Source: Doryteuthis pealeii
Lineage: Eukaryota > Mollusca > Cephalopoda > Myopsida > Loliginidae
Direction: 5' to 3'
Length of the DNA stretch: 64,000 nucleotides
NCBI GenBank assembly: GCA_023376005.1
Contig: CM042139.1
Span: 143,696,684-143,760,683 of the forward strand
How positions within the stretch are numbered: position 1 is the first letter of the stretch; each line of letters opens with the position of its first letter. A program made the translations under genes and the position numbers. The notes below the pieces were generated by a model. That model did not search any database. It had not been told where the DNA came from and saw only the letters and a list, made by a program, of their open reading frames with translations. Shown here piece after piece: positions 42,863-54,304 of this stretch.

Positions 42863-42992
42863 CTGGTCAATTTCTTAAGCAGAGTTTAACAGGTTTGAAT
42901 TCAGAATTTTCTTTCTCCTAGACTGGTTACCTAGCCACGGTTAAAGAGCGCAGTCTGCCCTACTATTTACCCATAGCTGGAGGGAGATAAAA
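42863..42992 (-). mobile_element. SINE-A 3' half
   Basis: TGGTCAATTTCTTAAGCAGA, TTTCTCCTAGACTGGTTACC, ACCCATAGCTGGAGGGAGAT; the head is missing. Confidence 0.82.
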
Positions 42993-43252
42993 TGATGTAG
43001 CTGCATCTGACTGAATCCAAAACTAAAAAGATAATGTCTTACTGTTTGTAATCTCTGGTCTTGTTAGCTGAGAGTCTGATTAGGATTTTCCAGTTTGTCT
43101 GAATAGAGATATCTTACATCAGTGATGCTCTATATGTTGATTGTAATTGATCGCAAAAGTTGTGTGGATAGATTGCATGCCATTCAAAAAGATTGTTTAG
43201 ATGTTAGCCTACCAGCTATCATCATTTTGGCAAGTACGTCTTGATTGACATA

Positions 43253-44328
43253 CAGGGTGGCAAGTCTGCTGTCACACAAAATTTTGTTCATTCATCCAGT
43301 AAAAAACGTGAGCTACTACAAAAACTATTACATCCCCAATCCTTTTCATCAGATGGGTGCTAGAAGGCAGTGGCTGAGGGTCTTCATGTCCTGGGTATGA
43401 CTGATAGTGAGGTTCCAGTTTTGGAGTTTGAGGAATGTGGAGCACTCCTTCATTACCATTGCTCCCAGGTCCCCTCATCACCATTGCTCCTTGGTCCACT
43501 CTGGCCTGGAGAAAAATGTCTTTATAAAAAAAAATTGAGTATCCATTAAGAATGAATTTACTTTAAAACTTTGTCAACATCAAATTACCCACTGAGGTTA
43601 ATATGCTGTAAAACAAAACAAACCAAACTAAACTATTACAAAACTGCTACAAGAAGCTATTGTCTGGAGTATGTAACCCTGAGTGAATTCATTCAGTGTA
43701 AGGCATCAGAGTGAGGTAGTGACTATAAATGTATTTGGTTGTATTATGCCATAAACGTTCATACAGTGATGCAAGGTAAAGAGACATATGTTGTACAGTG
43801 TTCCACAAAATTCTGAAAAAAATTTCATAATTTTCTTGTTTTTAATTTAATATTTATATTGTTTTTTTTAGATAATATAAGTGACCTAATTAAATTGGAA
43901 ATGTCAAGTTACAATGGAATTTTTCTAACTGACAGTGAGGTTTATAATTTAAAAAAAATGAAGTTTTGTTGGCAGAATAATTTCAAGAAATTCAGAATTC
44001 CAATGGTCTCCCCATTGACCTGTTTAGTCTGTCTGACTTCTTTTTGTGGGGTTATTTAAAGGAGTGTGTATATTTCAATACGTTCAAGACATTGCTACAG
44101 CACAAGAATACATTTGTGTAGATGTAGGAGGATTGATCCGAGAAATCTTGAGCAAATTCATACAAAATGATCAAATTATGGTGCAATTTTAAATCGGTGA
44201 AAATGGAGGCAATCTTCAAGGTATCATTTTTTGTAAAAAGCTACAAATTCCTTTGACAATATTTTATGACTCAAAAGACTAAATGATTAATTTTTTTCTG
44301 ATGTATCTGTCTTTTATGAACCACCCTG
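43253..44328 (+). mobile_element. Mariner relic interrupted by family C
   Basis: Ends CAGGGTGGCAAGTC and ...GAACCACCCTG with TA outside (43251-43252 and 44329-44330). The 3' part encodes a transposase C-terminal block FFLWGYLKECVYFNT (44039-44085) typical of Tc1/mariner superfamily proteins, with frameshifts. The middle is mostly lost and the 5' part holds the nested retroposon. Confidence 0.82.
43333..43629 (+). mobile_element. Family C retroposon with 11-bp TSD
   Basis: 5'-truncated family C from CCCCAATCCTTTTCATC to the tail GTTAATATGCTGTAAAAC plus AAAC repeats. AAACTATTACA is present at 43322-43332 and 43630-43640, a target-site duplication that fixes both ends and proves retroposition. 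Confidence 0.9.
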
Positions 44329-44566
44329 TATATATAAAATATACTCAGTACATATAATTAATAAATATATTTAGCATTGTTTAATTTAGGTATATCATTT
44401 TGATCAGGCCATTTTAAAAGTAGCTTAAAAGCTGAAAAACTAGGATTTTCTTTTATCTTTTAATTTCAGTTGCTTTTTATCACAAGTTACTCAGATCATC
44501 ATTTCTATACAAGCAAGGAACAGTGCACATCAAAGACTTTGTTCTTCAACCAACTGCCTAATTATA

Positions 44567-44932
44567 CGAGGGTGCGTTAAAAAGTAATGCCATTTTGTTT
44601 AGGATAGGTATAATTACCAACACAGGAACATGTATCATACATCAAAATGAAGCTAATCTTCTGTGGATCACACCCCTACTTCTCCACATAGTCACTGTTT
44701 CTCTCAATAGCAATGTTCCACCTTTGAATGAGAGCATGTATCCCTGCCCTGTAAAATTCTGTTGACTGTTCTTTAAGCCACTTCTTCACTACAGATTTCA
44801 CTTCCTCACTTCTTCATCACAGATTTCACTTCCTCAGCCTCATGAAAGAAGGTTTGAGAGGCAAACATTATTCTAGTGATGAGGAAACAAACTGTCCTAA
44901 ACAAAATGGCATTACTTTTTGATTCACTCTCA
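44567..44932 (-). mobile_element. Mariner MITE, 366 bp
   Basis: About 40-bp TIRs (GAGGGTGCGTTAAAAAGTAA left; complement right) with TA outside. The minus strand encodes a transposase C-terminal piece (KKWLKEQSTEFYRAGIHAL). The catalytic core is deleted. Confidence 0.9.
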
Positions 44933-44937
44933 TATCT

Positions 44938-45310
44938 CTCTGCTCTGTCAGTGGGGCTTTGAATATGCTGACTGTATCCCTTGCAGAGGTATACACCCCC
45001 ACAAATAAAGTGTTGTCTTAGATAGCTATTTATTTGCCATGGGTAGGATAGGACACAAGATTGCAAGTATGGGGCATCCAGCGGGGATTGAACTTGTTAT
45101 TTAATAGTAATGGATCTACGAGACTACCTTGCTAACCATTACATTATGATGGGATGCTTGAGAAGGTAGTCTTGGGTATGACACTAAACTGCATCAGAAG
45201 ATGAGGCTCCCATTCTGGATATTTGGGGAGTGTGGAGTCCCCCATCATTGCCATTACTCCCAGGTCAACTAAGAGTGGCAGTACCTGTTAGCTGCTATTT
45301 GTTATTAACT
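44938..45310 (+). mobile_element. Family C copy split by a SINE-A-like tail and head
   Basis: 44938-45005 is the 5' part of C (AATATGCTGACTGTATCCCT). 45040-45160 is minus-strand SINE-like sequence (GGATAGGACACAAGA; CTAACCATTACATTATGAT). C resumes at 45165 and ends in GTGGCAGTACCTGTTAGCTG. Confidence 0.6.
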
Positions 45311-45489
45311 TTGACCTTCTTGTGAACTGACATCATTATCCTTATCATAAACAGAACCATCCACCTAAAACATTAAGTAAATTTTTGTCAAAAATATGAT
45401 GAATATATTTACCTACATAAGTGAGTTCTTATTTCACAGAAGTGAATCTGCAGTTTTACTTTTCATTTTTTTATTTTTAGGTTATAGTT

Positions 45490-45720
45490 TGGTTTCTTTG
45501 TTCTTAATGTCATATCAACTTTTTGATTATAAAGCCATCCTTGTGGAAGGATAGTAGTGGTACTATCTAACCTATAGCTGGGGGATGATAAAGTTTATAT
45601 CTTTCCTATGTGTATTAGTCTGAAAGTGAAGACAATAGTGCAAATGTAGTTCAAACTCAATTTCTATGATGTTATAGTTCAGTATTTAAGCCACTATGCC
45701 GCATGAACCCCTTTTGTTAG
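45490..45720 (-). mobile_element. Family C tail fragment and SINE-A2 copy
   Basis: 45495-45560 mirrors the C tail (AATGTCATATCAAC). 45560-45720 mirrors the A2 body (TATTAGTCTGAAAGTGAAGA) and head (AGCCACTATGCCGCATGA). Confidence 0.65.
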
Positions 45721-45779
45721 GTTATATTAGATAATATAGCTTATATTATTATTATAACTTAGATAATAACTTATATGGG

Positions 45780-46050
45780 GGTATGTTGTGTAATGGTTAT
45801 AGTCTTAGGACACAGCAAGATGAGTTCAAATCCTGGATGAGGCTGTTTGCATTTCAAGTAGCGCTAATACTCTTTGGAAAGGTATGCATCCAACTATTCT
45901 CCCTCCAGCTATGGGTAAAATAGTAGGACAGATTGAGCTAGGAAAAGGAAATCTGAATTCAAACCTGTTAAATTCTGCTTAAGAAATTGACCTTGTTTCA
46001 CATCCTGCTCATGTGGAGGGCTTGGTAAATAAGCATATGATTGATTGATT
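45780..46050 (+). mobile_element. SINE-A copy, full length
   Basis: ATGTTGTGTAATGGTTATAG, GAGTTCAAATCCTGGATGAG, CCAACTATTCTCCCTCCAGC, TTGACCTTGTTTCACATCCT. Confidence 0.9.
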
Positions 46051-46054
46051 GATT

Positions 46055-46265
46055 GGTTTTAACAGCATAAGGGTTATTTCATGCCTAGAGGTTAGGGAAT
46101 TGCACTCATTGTACATTTATATTTATGTTTTTTTGGTATAGTTGTTTCTTCAGAAATTTTTGCACACGTCTGAAGAAACAATTACACAAAAAATCTAAAT
46201 CTAAATATGCAATGAATGCAATTCCCTAACCTCTAGGCATAAAATAATGGGTTGACATGACATCT
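46055..46265. repeat. Palindrome made of two family C 3' ends
   Basis: Minus-oriented C tail (46071-46157) faces a plus-oriented one (46170-46258): CCTAGAGGTTAGGGAATTGC against GCAATTCCCTAACCTCTAGG, with a TCTTCAGAAA...TCTGAAGA centre. Confidence 0.88.
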
Positions 46266-46499
46266 GATATTAAGTATTTGTATCTAATAAGATTATTTGC
46301 ACACTATGGTTTCATACATTCCTACCTAAGGCTAAAAATTATATGGTTTGAAGTAATCATTGCAATTTAACATTAATCATTGTTTGCACACAGTTATATG
46401 GTTTCAAATAATTAATAATAATAATCCTTAATAAACAATTATAGCTTCAAGTAACTATTCTTAATACACATGATTTACAGTTATATGACATCAAGTATT

Positions 46500-47345
46500 T
46501 CAATTGAATATGAATAATTTTTAAGTAGTTCTATTTGACCTATGGATGGGACCTTAACAGGTACTACCAATACCGGTCAGAGTGAACTGGAGAATAATGG
46601 CAATGAAGGGGTAGGAAAGACTCTCCAGTGAATCTGGGAGTAATGGCAATGGAGGGGTATTAAAGACTCTCCAGTGTACCCGGGAGTAATGGCAATGGAG
46701 GGGTAGTAAAGAATCTCCAGTGTACCCGGGAGTAATGGCAATGGAGGGGTAGTAAAGACTCTCCAGTGAACCCGGGAGTAATGGCAATGGAGGGGTAGTA
46801 AAGACTCTCCAGTGAACCCGGGAGTAATGGCAATGGAGGGGTAGGAAAGACTCTCCAGTGTACCGGGAGTAATGGCAATGGAGGGGTAGTAAAGACTCTC
46901 CCAGTAATGGGGGGTAGTAAAGACAATGGAGGGGTAGTAAAGAATCTCCAGTGTACCCGGGAGTAATGGCAATGGAGGGGTAGTAAAGACTCTCCAGTGA
47001 ACCCGGGAGTAATGGCTCTCCAATGGAGGGGTAGTAAAGACTCTCAATGGAGGGGTAGTAAAGACTCTCCAGTGAACCCGGGAGTAATGGCAATGGAGGG
47101 GTAGTAAAGACTCTCCAGTGTACCCGGGAGTAATGGCAATGGAGGGGTATTAAAGATTCTCCAGTGTACCCGGGAGTAATGGCAATGGAGGGGTAGTAAA
47201 GACTCTCCAGTGAGCCTGGGAGTAATGGCAATGGAGGAGTACTCCCCAGATCTCTAGAATTTGAGCTTAACTATCTGATGCACTTTAGTGTCCTACCCAG
47301 GGGATACAGTCAGCATATTCTAAGTTCTGCTATCAGGGTATATAA
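46500..47345 (-). mobile_element. Family C copy expanded by a minisatellite
   Basis: Flanks match C (CTATTTGACCTATGGATGGG at 46525; GGATACAGTCAGCATATTCT at 47302); the middle is the 46-bp repeat array. Confidence 0.85.
46588..47245. repeat. Minisatellite, 46-bp unit, about 15 copies
   Basis: Unit contains GAGTAATGGCAATGGAGGGG, TAGTAAAGACTCTCCAGTG and AACCCGG. Most units are above 90 percent identical; three are shortened. It arises from the GGGAGTAATGGCAATGAAGG segment of family C. The 225-codon minus-strand frame through it is a repeat artefact. Confidence 0.95.
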
Positions 47346-47504
47346 AAACTTATATAATAATTGATAAGAAATCAAAAACAATATATCTCAGAATGTTACT
47401 TATAATTTAAGTATTCCTATCTAATACAAATAATTTGCACACTGTTGTATGGTTTTAAATATTACTATTTAATACTAATATATCCCTGTTAGCTGTATAC
47501 TCCA

Positions 47505-47985
47505 AATGTGCCCTCCCCATTGCAGTGCTGGTCATTAATTGTGACCTGTGATGCTTAAGGATGGAATCCTGGCACGTGAGCAGTCCATGACATGATCACT
47601 CTACTTTGGCTCTTACTTGAGCTAGACGGTCAGTTGGAGAGACCCCCTCCAATCATATAGGTGTTATTGCTTAACAATCAATCGGCTGGTCATGTTAAGC
47701 TCTAACACCTATATGATTGTCCCAACAGTATTGCTCTTATGACAATCCTCAACCCTTTTTATCATATATGTGCTAGAAGGCGGTGGCTCAGTGTGTTTGT
47801 ATCCCAGGTATGACGTTAAACTGCATCTTTTGGTGAAGTTCCAATTTTGGGTCTCTGGAGAGTATGGAGTACCTCTTCATTGCTATTACTCTCCAGTCCA
47901 CTATGGGTCAGAGTTAGGGTCCCATGTATGTGTTGAATAGATTAAAAAATAATTTTAGAAACATGTGTTTGAAAAAAAAATTTGT
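47505..47985 (+). mobile_element. Family C copy with an inverted internal duplication
   Basis: Full internal order of C from the CATTGCAGTGCTGGTCATTA region to GGGTCCCATGTATGTG. CCAATCATATAGGTGTTA (47651) and TAACACCTATATGATTG (47703) form an inverted pair around TGGTCATGTTAAGC. Confidence 0.78.
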
Positions 47986-48515
47986 ATACCTAACATGAAT
48001 GAATAAAAACAAAAACATCTTCGGTATAAAAAAATCCAATGATGATGTAAAAATCCAACCAACCAACTAATGCTAATAATTAATTGGTTTTAAGTAGTTA
48101 TTTCAACTTAAAAATAGTTAATTTCCAGAGATATGGCTAGTAATTATTGAATAGTTATATTATTAAATATTTCTCATTTTAAAAAATAAAACAGAATATT
48201 CTTCATTATATGAAATAAATCTCATCAAAAAATGTGTTATCAATTAAGTTTTTAAAATATGAAGCAGACACCAAAATAAAACAATTAACAAATGATAAAT
48301 GGAGTGATAATTTAAATGTAAATTATTTTCTGTCTTAAAGAGGAGAAATAGATGACAAGTGGAGAATTCATTTGCGTTTTTACATCTCTACCTATCTTAT
48401 CCCTCTCCTGTACTGCGACTGCAAGCCATGCCACACACAGAGAACAGAGGGACGGACATATGGACATATATCTATCCTAGCCTGGCATTGTATGTGTGTA
48501 TAAGAGGAAAAATCA
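47986..48515. other. Unannotated stretch
   Basis: Nothing recognised. Confidence 0.4.
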
Positions 48516-48572
48516 ATGACAGTGAAAAGAAAGAGAAAAAGAAAGAGAAAAAGTAAACAGAAAGATAAGAAA

Positions 48573-48605
<33 letters not shown>

Positions 48606-48735
48606 GAAAAAAAGAAGAAGAAAGAGAAGAAAGAAGAGAAGAGGAGAAAGAAGAGAAGGGAAGAAAGAAGAGAAAAAAGAAGAAATGGAAGAAAGAAGAG
48701 AAGAGGAAAGAGAAGAAAAAAGAAAGAGGGGTAGC
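48516..48735. repeat. Purine-rich (GAAA/GAAG)n tract
   Basis: About 220 bases almost without pyrimidines on this strand; overlapping poly-KE and poly-FLS open frames are artefacts. Confidence 0.95.
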
Positions 48736-49035
48736 AAATAATTTCCAGAGACAAGATGTCCTGCTATTCATTTAAAAGAAACCATCTGACTAAAAACAGT
48801 CAGCTGCTCTATGTTATACGTGCATTTGAGACAATGAATTTGAGAAGATTTGCCAGTATTTGACGTATATGAGGTGCAATCCAAAAGTTCAGGGAATTTT
48901 AACAATACATAAGAAAACAGACTGTACTATAATAGATTTTTGATCCTCCCATTTGTCAGCAGTACACTAATATCCAGTCTCTGCTGTTTACTTCAAAGTA
49001 CTACTTTGAACAGTAGAAACTAGGTATTAGGGGAA
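48736..49035. other. Unannotated stretch
   Basis: Nothing recognised. Confidence 0.4.
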
Positions 49036-49240
49036 AGTTATCATCATCATCATCATCATCATCAAGTCATTCTGACAGCCTGGATTCTCTTGACTCTTGC
49101 TTGCCATCTTTCCTTGACAGCTATTTATATCAATCATCACTCTTAGTAAGTCCTCTACACAGCATCCAGTGTCTGTACTGGGCTGATGAATGTAAGTCAT
49201 TGCTGGTCAGCCAACACAGGTGTGTCTATGTGTATGAAAA
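49036..49240 (-). mobile_element. Family L LINE 3' end
   Basis: Begins with (CATCAT)n at 49041-49067, the mirrored microsatellite tail, followed by the mirrored C-terminal segment (AAGTCCTCTACACAGCATCC). Confidence 0.82.
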
Positions 49241-49399
49241 AAAATGAACTCTCTTGTTGATTTCAACACATGAGGATTCATCCAATGAACAACCTACACA
49301 GTGTTTTTGTTTATAGTGATGAAGGTTTGTGTTGGACCTTCCGCACTTTTTGGCACAGCTGATAAGAAAGAATTGGTGCACAAGGAATACCACAAACCC

Positions 49400-49622
49400 A
49401 ATCAAATTCAGAGTTTTTTTTCTCCTAGACTGGTTACCTCCCCAAGCACAGTCAACCCTACTATTTTACCCATAGCTGGAGGGAGAATATATGGATTCAT
49501 ACCTTTCCCAAGGGTATTAGCGCTATGTGAAATGCAAACAGCCTTGTGTAGGATTTAAATTTGGATCGACGATTCTATTTCCTACGACTCTAACCACATT
49601 GCAATGTCCCTCCATAAATATG
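49400..49622 (-). mobile_element. SINE-A copy
   Basis: TTTCTCCTAGACTGGTTACC, ACCCATAGCTGGAGGGAGAA, GGGTATTAGCGCTATGTGAA, and a degraded head near 49600. Confidence 0.88.
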
Positions 49623-49669
49623 TATGAGTCCAGAGCAGAATGCTGCTTATAAGTTGTTGCTTATTGCAA

Positions 49670-49785
49670 TAGGGTTGGGGCAATCATATAGGTGCTAGGG
49701 CTTATCGTGGCTAGCCGATTGAATGAAGGGGGCCCTCTCTGACCGCCTGTCTAGCCTAAGTAAGGAACAAATTTACTTTACTAGG
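49670..49785 (-). mobile_element. Family C internal fragment
   Basis: GGGTTGGGGCAATCATATAG then GGGGGCCCTCTCTGACCG, colinear with 1261-1380. Confidence 0.7.
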
Positions 49786-49861
49786 GCTTCTTAAACTTTT
49801 TACTTGATGCACTGTCTTTAACAAAATTGAATTTCCATTCACCCCAAATGAATTAGGGTGA

Positions 49862-50090
49862 TTCCCCATGGTGTAGTGGCTAACATGCTTGACTGCGACA
49901 TTGTAGTGAGCTTGTTTGAACTCCAGTCATGCTATTACATTCACTTTCAGACTAATACTCTTGGGAAAGGTATAAACCCCCTCTTTCCTCCAGATATGGG
50001 TTAAATAGTACCAATATTGATCTTCTACAAAGATAGCTTTGGCATTAAATAACCAATGAAGGTTGATATGCCATTAAAACAAAGAAACTA
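49862..50090 (+). mobile_element. SINE-A2 copy followed by family C tail
   Basis: CATGGTGTAGTGGCTAACAT head and CACTTTCAGACTAATACTCT body. 50040-50090 has GGTTGATATGCCATTAAAAC, so A2 may share the C/LINE 3' tail. Confidence 0.65.
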
Positions 50091-52207
50091 TGGGGTGGCA
50101 AGAGGTTTAATGTTTCAAGGTTAAAATGTAGCTGGTTATTCTTGGTGTGTATTCCTAGGGTTTGCTTTTAACCCAGTCATATTTGGTGGTTGTGCTGAAA
50201 AGGAATTCAAGGAAAGAAAAGGAAGAGACAAAGAAAAAAGGTAGTTTTTGGATTTAGGCTTTATTCATGGGTCATAGCCACCACATGGTAAGGAAATACC
50301 TTTCTGGCCAGTAGTAGTGTTTAGACCCAGTGGTGGCCTAAGTTTGAATGGCGCGAGAGATTATCTTGGGTGTCGGAAGTGGGACCTTTTTCTGCACATT
50401 CTTGGACCATCCTTCTGGTGTAAAGTCTCATGGCAGTTTGTTATTTTTTAAAATTCTTTTTTATTTTAATTTTATTCTAATTCCCACAAAAAACCAAAAT
50501 TAATTGAATATAAAATTAAAAAACATAATTAATTTACCAGTTTAATTACAATTCACATGAGAAAAGAATCAGTAAACTATAAATACAAAGACACCTTTAT
50601 TTCTTGGATTATTTCTTAATGGGAAGAATGATATTAGTGGGATTGATATTCCAAGATTAACATTTTTGCAATCCACATGGAATATTGGACCATAGAATAC
50701 TACCCACTCTAAAAAATACTTGACAATGCTGAAACTGACTTAACTCTTATTTAAGTCTAATTTTAAACCGCTCACTGCAGCTCTCCCACCACTGCAATCC
50801 TATACATACCACAACTAAGCAAAATACAAAAACTGATGGTTAGTTCATTATAATTGAGCAGAATACTGACAGTATTTCATTTGAATAGAATGAATTCTGA
50901 GGTGAATAGATAGTGAACTTTGAAATATACCATCATATAGGTAAAAAATACCAAGATATAGGCAAATTTGGTATGTATATAGTTAACAAGTGAAGATATA
51001 CATCTTTTTGGTCAGTGCAGAAGTTTTTGTTGATAATAATTTCATTTTAATTCTACAAGCAAAAAAAAAAAAAGTCCTCAGAGCAGTGTAAAATTTGATT
51101 TTTGAAACATATTGCTTGAGGGGTGGGGTTTTAAATAAATAATATAAAATGTTTAATATTTAAAAAAAAAAAATTACTTACATAAAAAGAATCATATTCA
51201 CTCCACTTAGATGTTTGTTTTGTTTTACAACTGTAGGGACCTCCAAAACAACGATGACAGGAACAGTTTATGCTATATCAATACACCTGTAACAGTTCAT
51301 TTCAACATTTTTTAACCCATCCCCCCCCACAAAAAAAATTACCAACATAAAAAGTTTTACCCCCCCACCAAAAAAAAAGCCTCCTAATTATTTAAAAAAA
51401 ATTTCAGCCTACAAAATATTAAGATTATAAATGAAAACAATGTTTACATTTCCGTACCATTAAATCAATTTAATTTTAACGTGGCCAAATACAAGTTACG
51501 CATACAGACTTTCAAAAAAATTCTATGAAAATCACTATTTTCGTTTGTTTTTTTCATTTCTGTAAGCTGAAAAAGAAATTTGGTATTAATGATCTTGACT
51601 ATAAATTAACTACTCATTGATAAACTTACATAATTTATGATGGTATTGTGATGTAGTTTTGGTTACAGAGAGATGGATATTGAATCTCTATTTATTATTA
51701 ATCATGGATGAAAATTTAAAATTCAGGCATTCTATTGATTTTTCATTATTTTTCTTTCTTTTGCAAATCTATATTTTAATTAATAATTTGCTTAAAATAT
51801 AATTATTTCTATGTTTTCTTTTGTAGAAATATGATCTTGTACACTGGTAAAGATGCCGAAAAGATCCAGATCTTTTCAGTCCAAACCAGATAATTCATTA
51901 ATTTAAATAACCCGTATATTTTGAACGGGTCATATGTGAACAACAGATCACTAGTAGTCATCACATTCACTCAGGTATTCTACAAGGTGTACAATCTGAC
52001 AACTAGTCTACATGATGCAGTGATTTTGTTCTCCTTTATACAGGGATTGATAAATAAAAACTAGTAAATTCACCCCCTGTGGACCCCTATGATGTTATTC
52101 AACCCCCCACCCCCTGAGGTCTATATGAACTACTGTGAAGCCCTACCCGATACTTTTGGATATCTTATATATGTTTGGGTGTGTAAGTGCACATTTAAAT
52201 AAATGTA
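50091..52207. other. Long unannotated stretch
   Basis: No ORF, RNA gene or repeat end recognised. 50100-50410 is less AT-rich; 51060-51080 and 51300-51390 have A and C homopolymers. Confidence 0.5.
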
Positions 52208-52395
52208 TCATCATCATGTTGTACTTGTAGCACCAATCTCCATAACTCTCATGTCTTCCACACAGTATCTAGAATCCACACAGCTGATTGATGTAGGTCT
52301 TAGCTGGTCAGCCTAAACTAGTGTTTTCATGTGTAGGTGTCCACAGGAGAATGTCTCTTATGAGTTTGTCCTTACTTCTGCAGCAGTGTCCAATT
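52208..52395 (-). mobile_element. Family L LINE 3' end
   Basis: ATCATCATGTTGTACTTGTA (mirrored tail) and GGTGTCCACAGGAGAATGTC (mirror of the LLWTP coding block). Confidence 0.8.
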
Positions 52396-52654
52396 ATTCA
52401 AAATATTACTATGAGGTTCTTCTTTGAAAGTATGATCTCCAATTGATTTCAATAGAAAGTACAATAATTAAAGGGAGCACAATAACACCATTGTATAGAG
52501 CAAGTTTTCAGCTACAAAACACTATTCTTCCATATTCTATGCATTTTTGCCAGTGATGAACAAGAATTTATTCAACTGTGTCAGATGCCATTTTTGTCAG
52601 ACAGATACTCAACTGCTACCTGTAACAAGGCAAGAAAAAGAACAAAAAATGTAG

Positions 52655-52790
52655 GGATATTTACCCATAGCTGCAGGGTAAATAGTCGGTTGCATACCTT
52701 TCCCAAGAGTATTAGTGCTATGTAAAATGCAAAAGAATGGTCTAATATTTGAACTTGGGTCACCTTGCACATAGTTTTAGAGTTTATCAC
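52655..52790 (-). mobile_element. SINE-A partial copy
   Basis: ACCCATAGCTGCAGGGTAAA, CCCAAGAGTATTAGTGCTAT, TTTGAACTTGGGTCACC. Confidence 0.8.
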
Positions 52791-53097
52791 CATTTGATTA
52801 CAAATTTTATTTTGACTATTTTTGTTTTATCATTTGAACCTATGTTTCCCAACACCTTGTAACTGAGTGAACAAAATTCAGACAGAAAAAATTGATATTA
52901 AACACAAAACCCATTAAAACATTGCTTCAGGATGTAGACATAAAGCTATTCTATCATTCCATTAAAAGTAAGACTGTGATTGGTAGCTATTTTAAGCCTT
53001 TTATTATTACAATATCTGATGAGATCTCTTAAGAGTGACATATAGGAGGCAGACATGATGTAACAAAGCAACAAAAAACAAAACAAACTATGGTGAT

Positions 53098-53155
53098 CTG
53101 GCACTAGAGGTTGAACCTTCTCACCATTGTCGGGAAGGTTCAATCTCTAGTGCCG
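53098..53155. repeat. Hairpin, 21-bp arms
   Basis: GGCACTAGAGGTTGAACCTT pairs with AAGGTTCAATCTCTAGTGCC (one mismatch) around CTCACCATTGTCGGG. Confidence 0.92.
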
Positions 53156-53400
53156 TACCACCAGCATCTGCCTCAGAGGACCAATATCAAATAGAAGGTT
53201 TATTAGTGTGGCATGCAGGCTTTTGTTCATCACTGGTGAGAATGCATAGACAATGACAGTGACTATGTGGGAAAATAATATTTTGTAGCTGAGAACTTGC
53301 TCTATCAATAGTACTATCATGCTCCATGTATCTGTTATGGTTTCTGCAGAAATGAATAGGCTTCGTTTTTGAAACGTTCCTAATATAATCATTTATGTTA
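53156..53400 (-). repeat. Unnamed repeat shared with 52.5 and 13.3 kb
   Basis: The minus strand reads GATAGAGCAAGTTCTCAGCT then ACAAAATATTATTTTCCCAC and GTGATGAACA; the plus strand at 52495-52563 carries the same order. An 81-codon open frame on the minus strand has no recognisable domain. Confidence 0.55.
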
Positions 53401-53509
53401 GTAAATAATGTGTCTCAAAAGTCTCTCACCATAAGAAACAAACAATAAAAAAGAAAAATCAGTTACACTATTTATTTATCTTGGACTATTGTCCTAATCC
53501 TGGTTGGTT

Positions 53510-53590
53510 GTTTTGATTGTTTTGTTATATGACATGTAAACCCCTCTTTCGGGTCATTTAATAGTGAATCAAGTCATTTTGATTTACAAA
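53510..53590 (-). mobile_element. Family C tail fragment
   Basis: TATATGACATGTAAACCCCT then CGGGTCATTTAATA. Confidence 0.5.
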
Positions 53591-53935
53591 AGATTCAGGT
53601 TGCTTACATTGTTACATGATTTATGAGCAGCAATAAATTATGAACGTACCTGTAGTTAGAATTTTGAATAGGGTCTGTACACTTAAAATTAACGGGGTCC
53701 TATGGAAAGTTACTCGTTGGTTATGGATGGTTAGTGGCCTTTTGCTTGACCCCTTGAAAAGCCCAAATAAAATGGTCGATGAGATAGAACCAGTAGATGA
53801 GTTAACAAGAACTAGCAGTAAGCAGAAGTTACCAAGTAAGACCACCTATTATCAACTATTATCATCAATGTATCTCTCTGTCTCTATTATATATCTGATG
53901 TATGATGTAGGTATATATGAGTATACAACAACAGT
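53591..53935. other. Unrecognised open frame region
   Basis: A 107-codon plus frame (53640-53963) with KINGVLWKVTRWLWMV and later TRTSSKQKLPSKTTYY; not recognised and it overlaps the 5S-like repeat. Not called. Confidence 0.3.
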
Positions 53936-54280
53936 ACCTGTTGATCACCCAATTAAGTATTAAACAAGCTCATTGCTGCTTAACTTCAATGATCTAGCAG
54001 GAACCAGTGCTTTCAAAGTGCCTTGACCATGATGTGTCCTCATCTTGGTTGTTATACTCAAAAGGTTTCAGCTGTTGTACCCTCCAGTCTTCTTCGAGTG
54101 TCTTTTGACATAGTCGGTCATCTTCAGAGAATTTTGAACTGAACTCTTTATTCAATCCACAGGTATGGAGTATTCTCATTTCACTGTCTGTGACTTGAGA
54201 ACATCTCATAATTTGAATTTTTAGATATTTTGTGGTCAGTGGTATGCAGCGAGGAGAGCACTGGCCTCGGGCATCCAATC
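53936..54280 (-). mobile_element. Composite repeat: hammerhead-like segment plus 5S rRNA-like segment
   Basis: On the minus strand, CGAAGAAGACTGGAGGGTAC then CAGCTGAAACCTTTTGAGTA resembles the hammerhead-like motif, followed by AACAACCAAGATGAGGACAC, then CTAGATCATTGAAGTTAAGC and TTAATACTTAATTGGGTGAT, which matches the 5S rRNA internal region. The order resembles a 5S-associated Penelope-type terminal repeat or a 5S-derived SINE. The 94-codon open frame here is probably not a gene. Confidence 0.5.
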
Positions 54281-54304
54281 AAATGGAGAAATGTAAGCAT
54301 ACAA

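Noticed and set aside
46554..47231. 225-codon minus-strand open frame (PLPLLPGSLESLYYPSIAI repeats)
   Set aside because: Produced entirely by the 46-bp minisatellite, whose array leaves several frames open.
48392..48771. Serine/phenylalanine-rich and KE-rich frames
   Set aside because: Low-complexity purine tract read on either strand.
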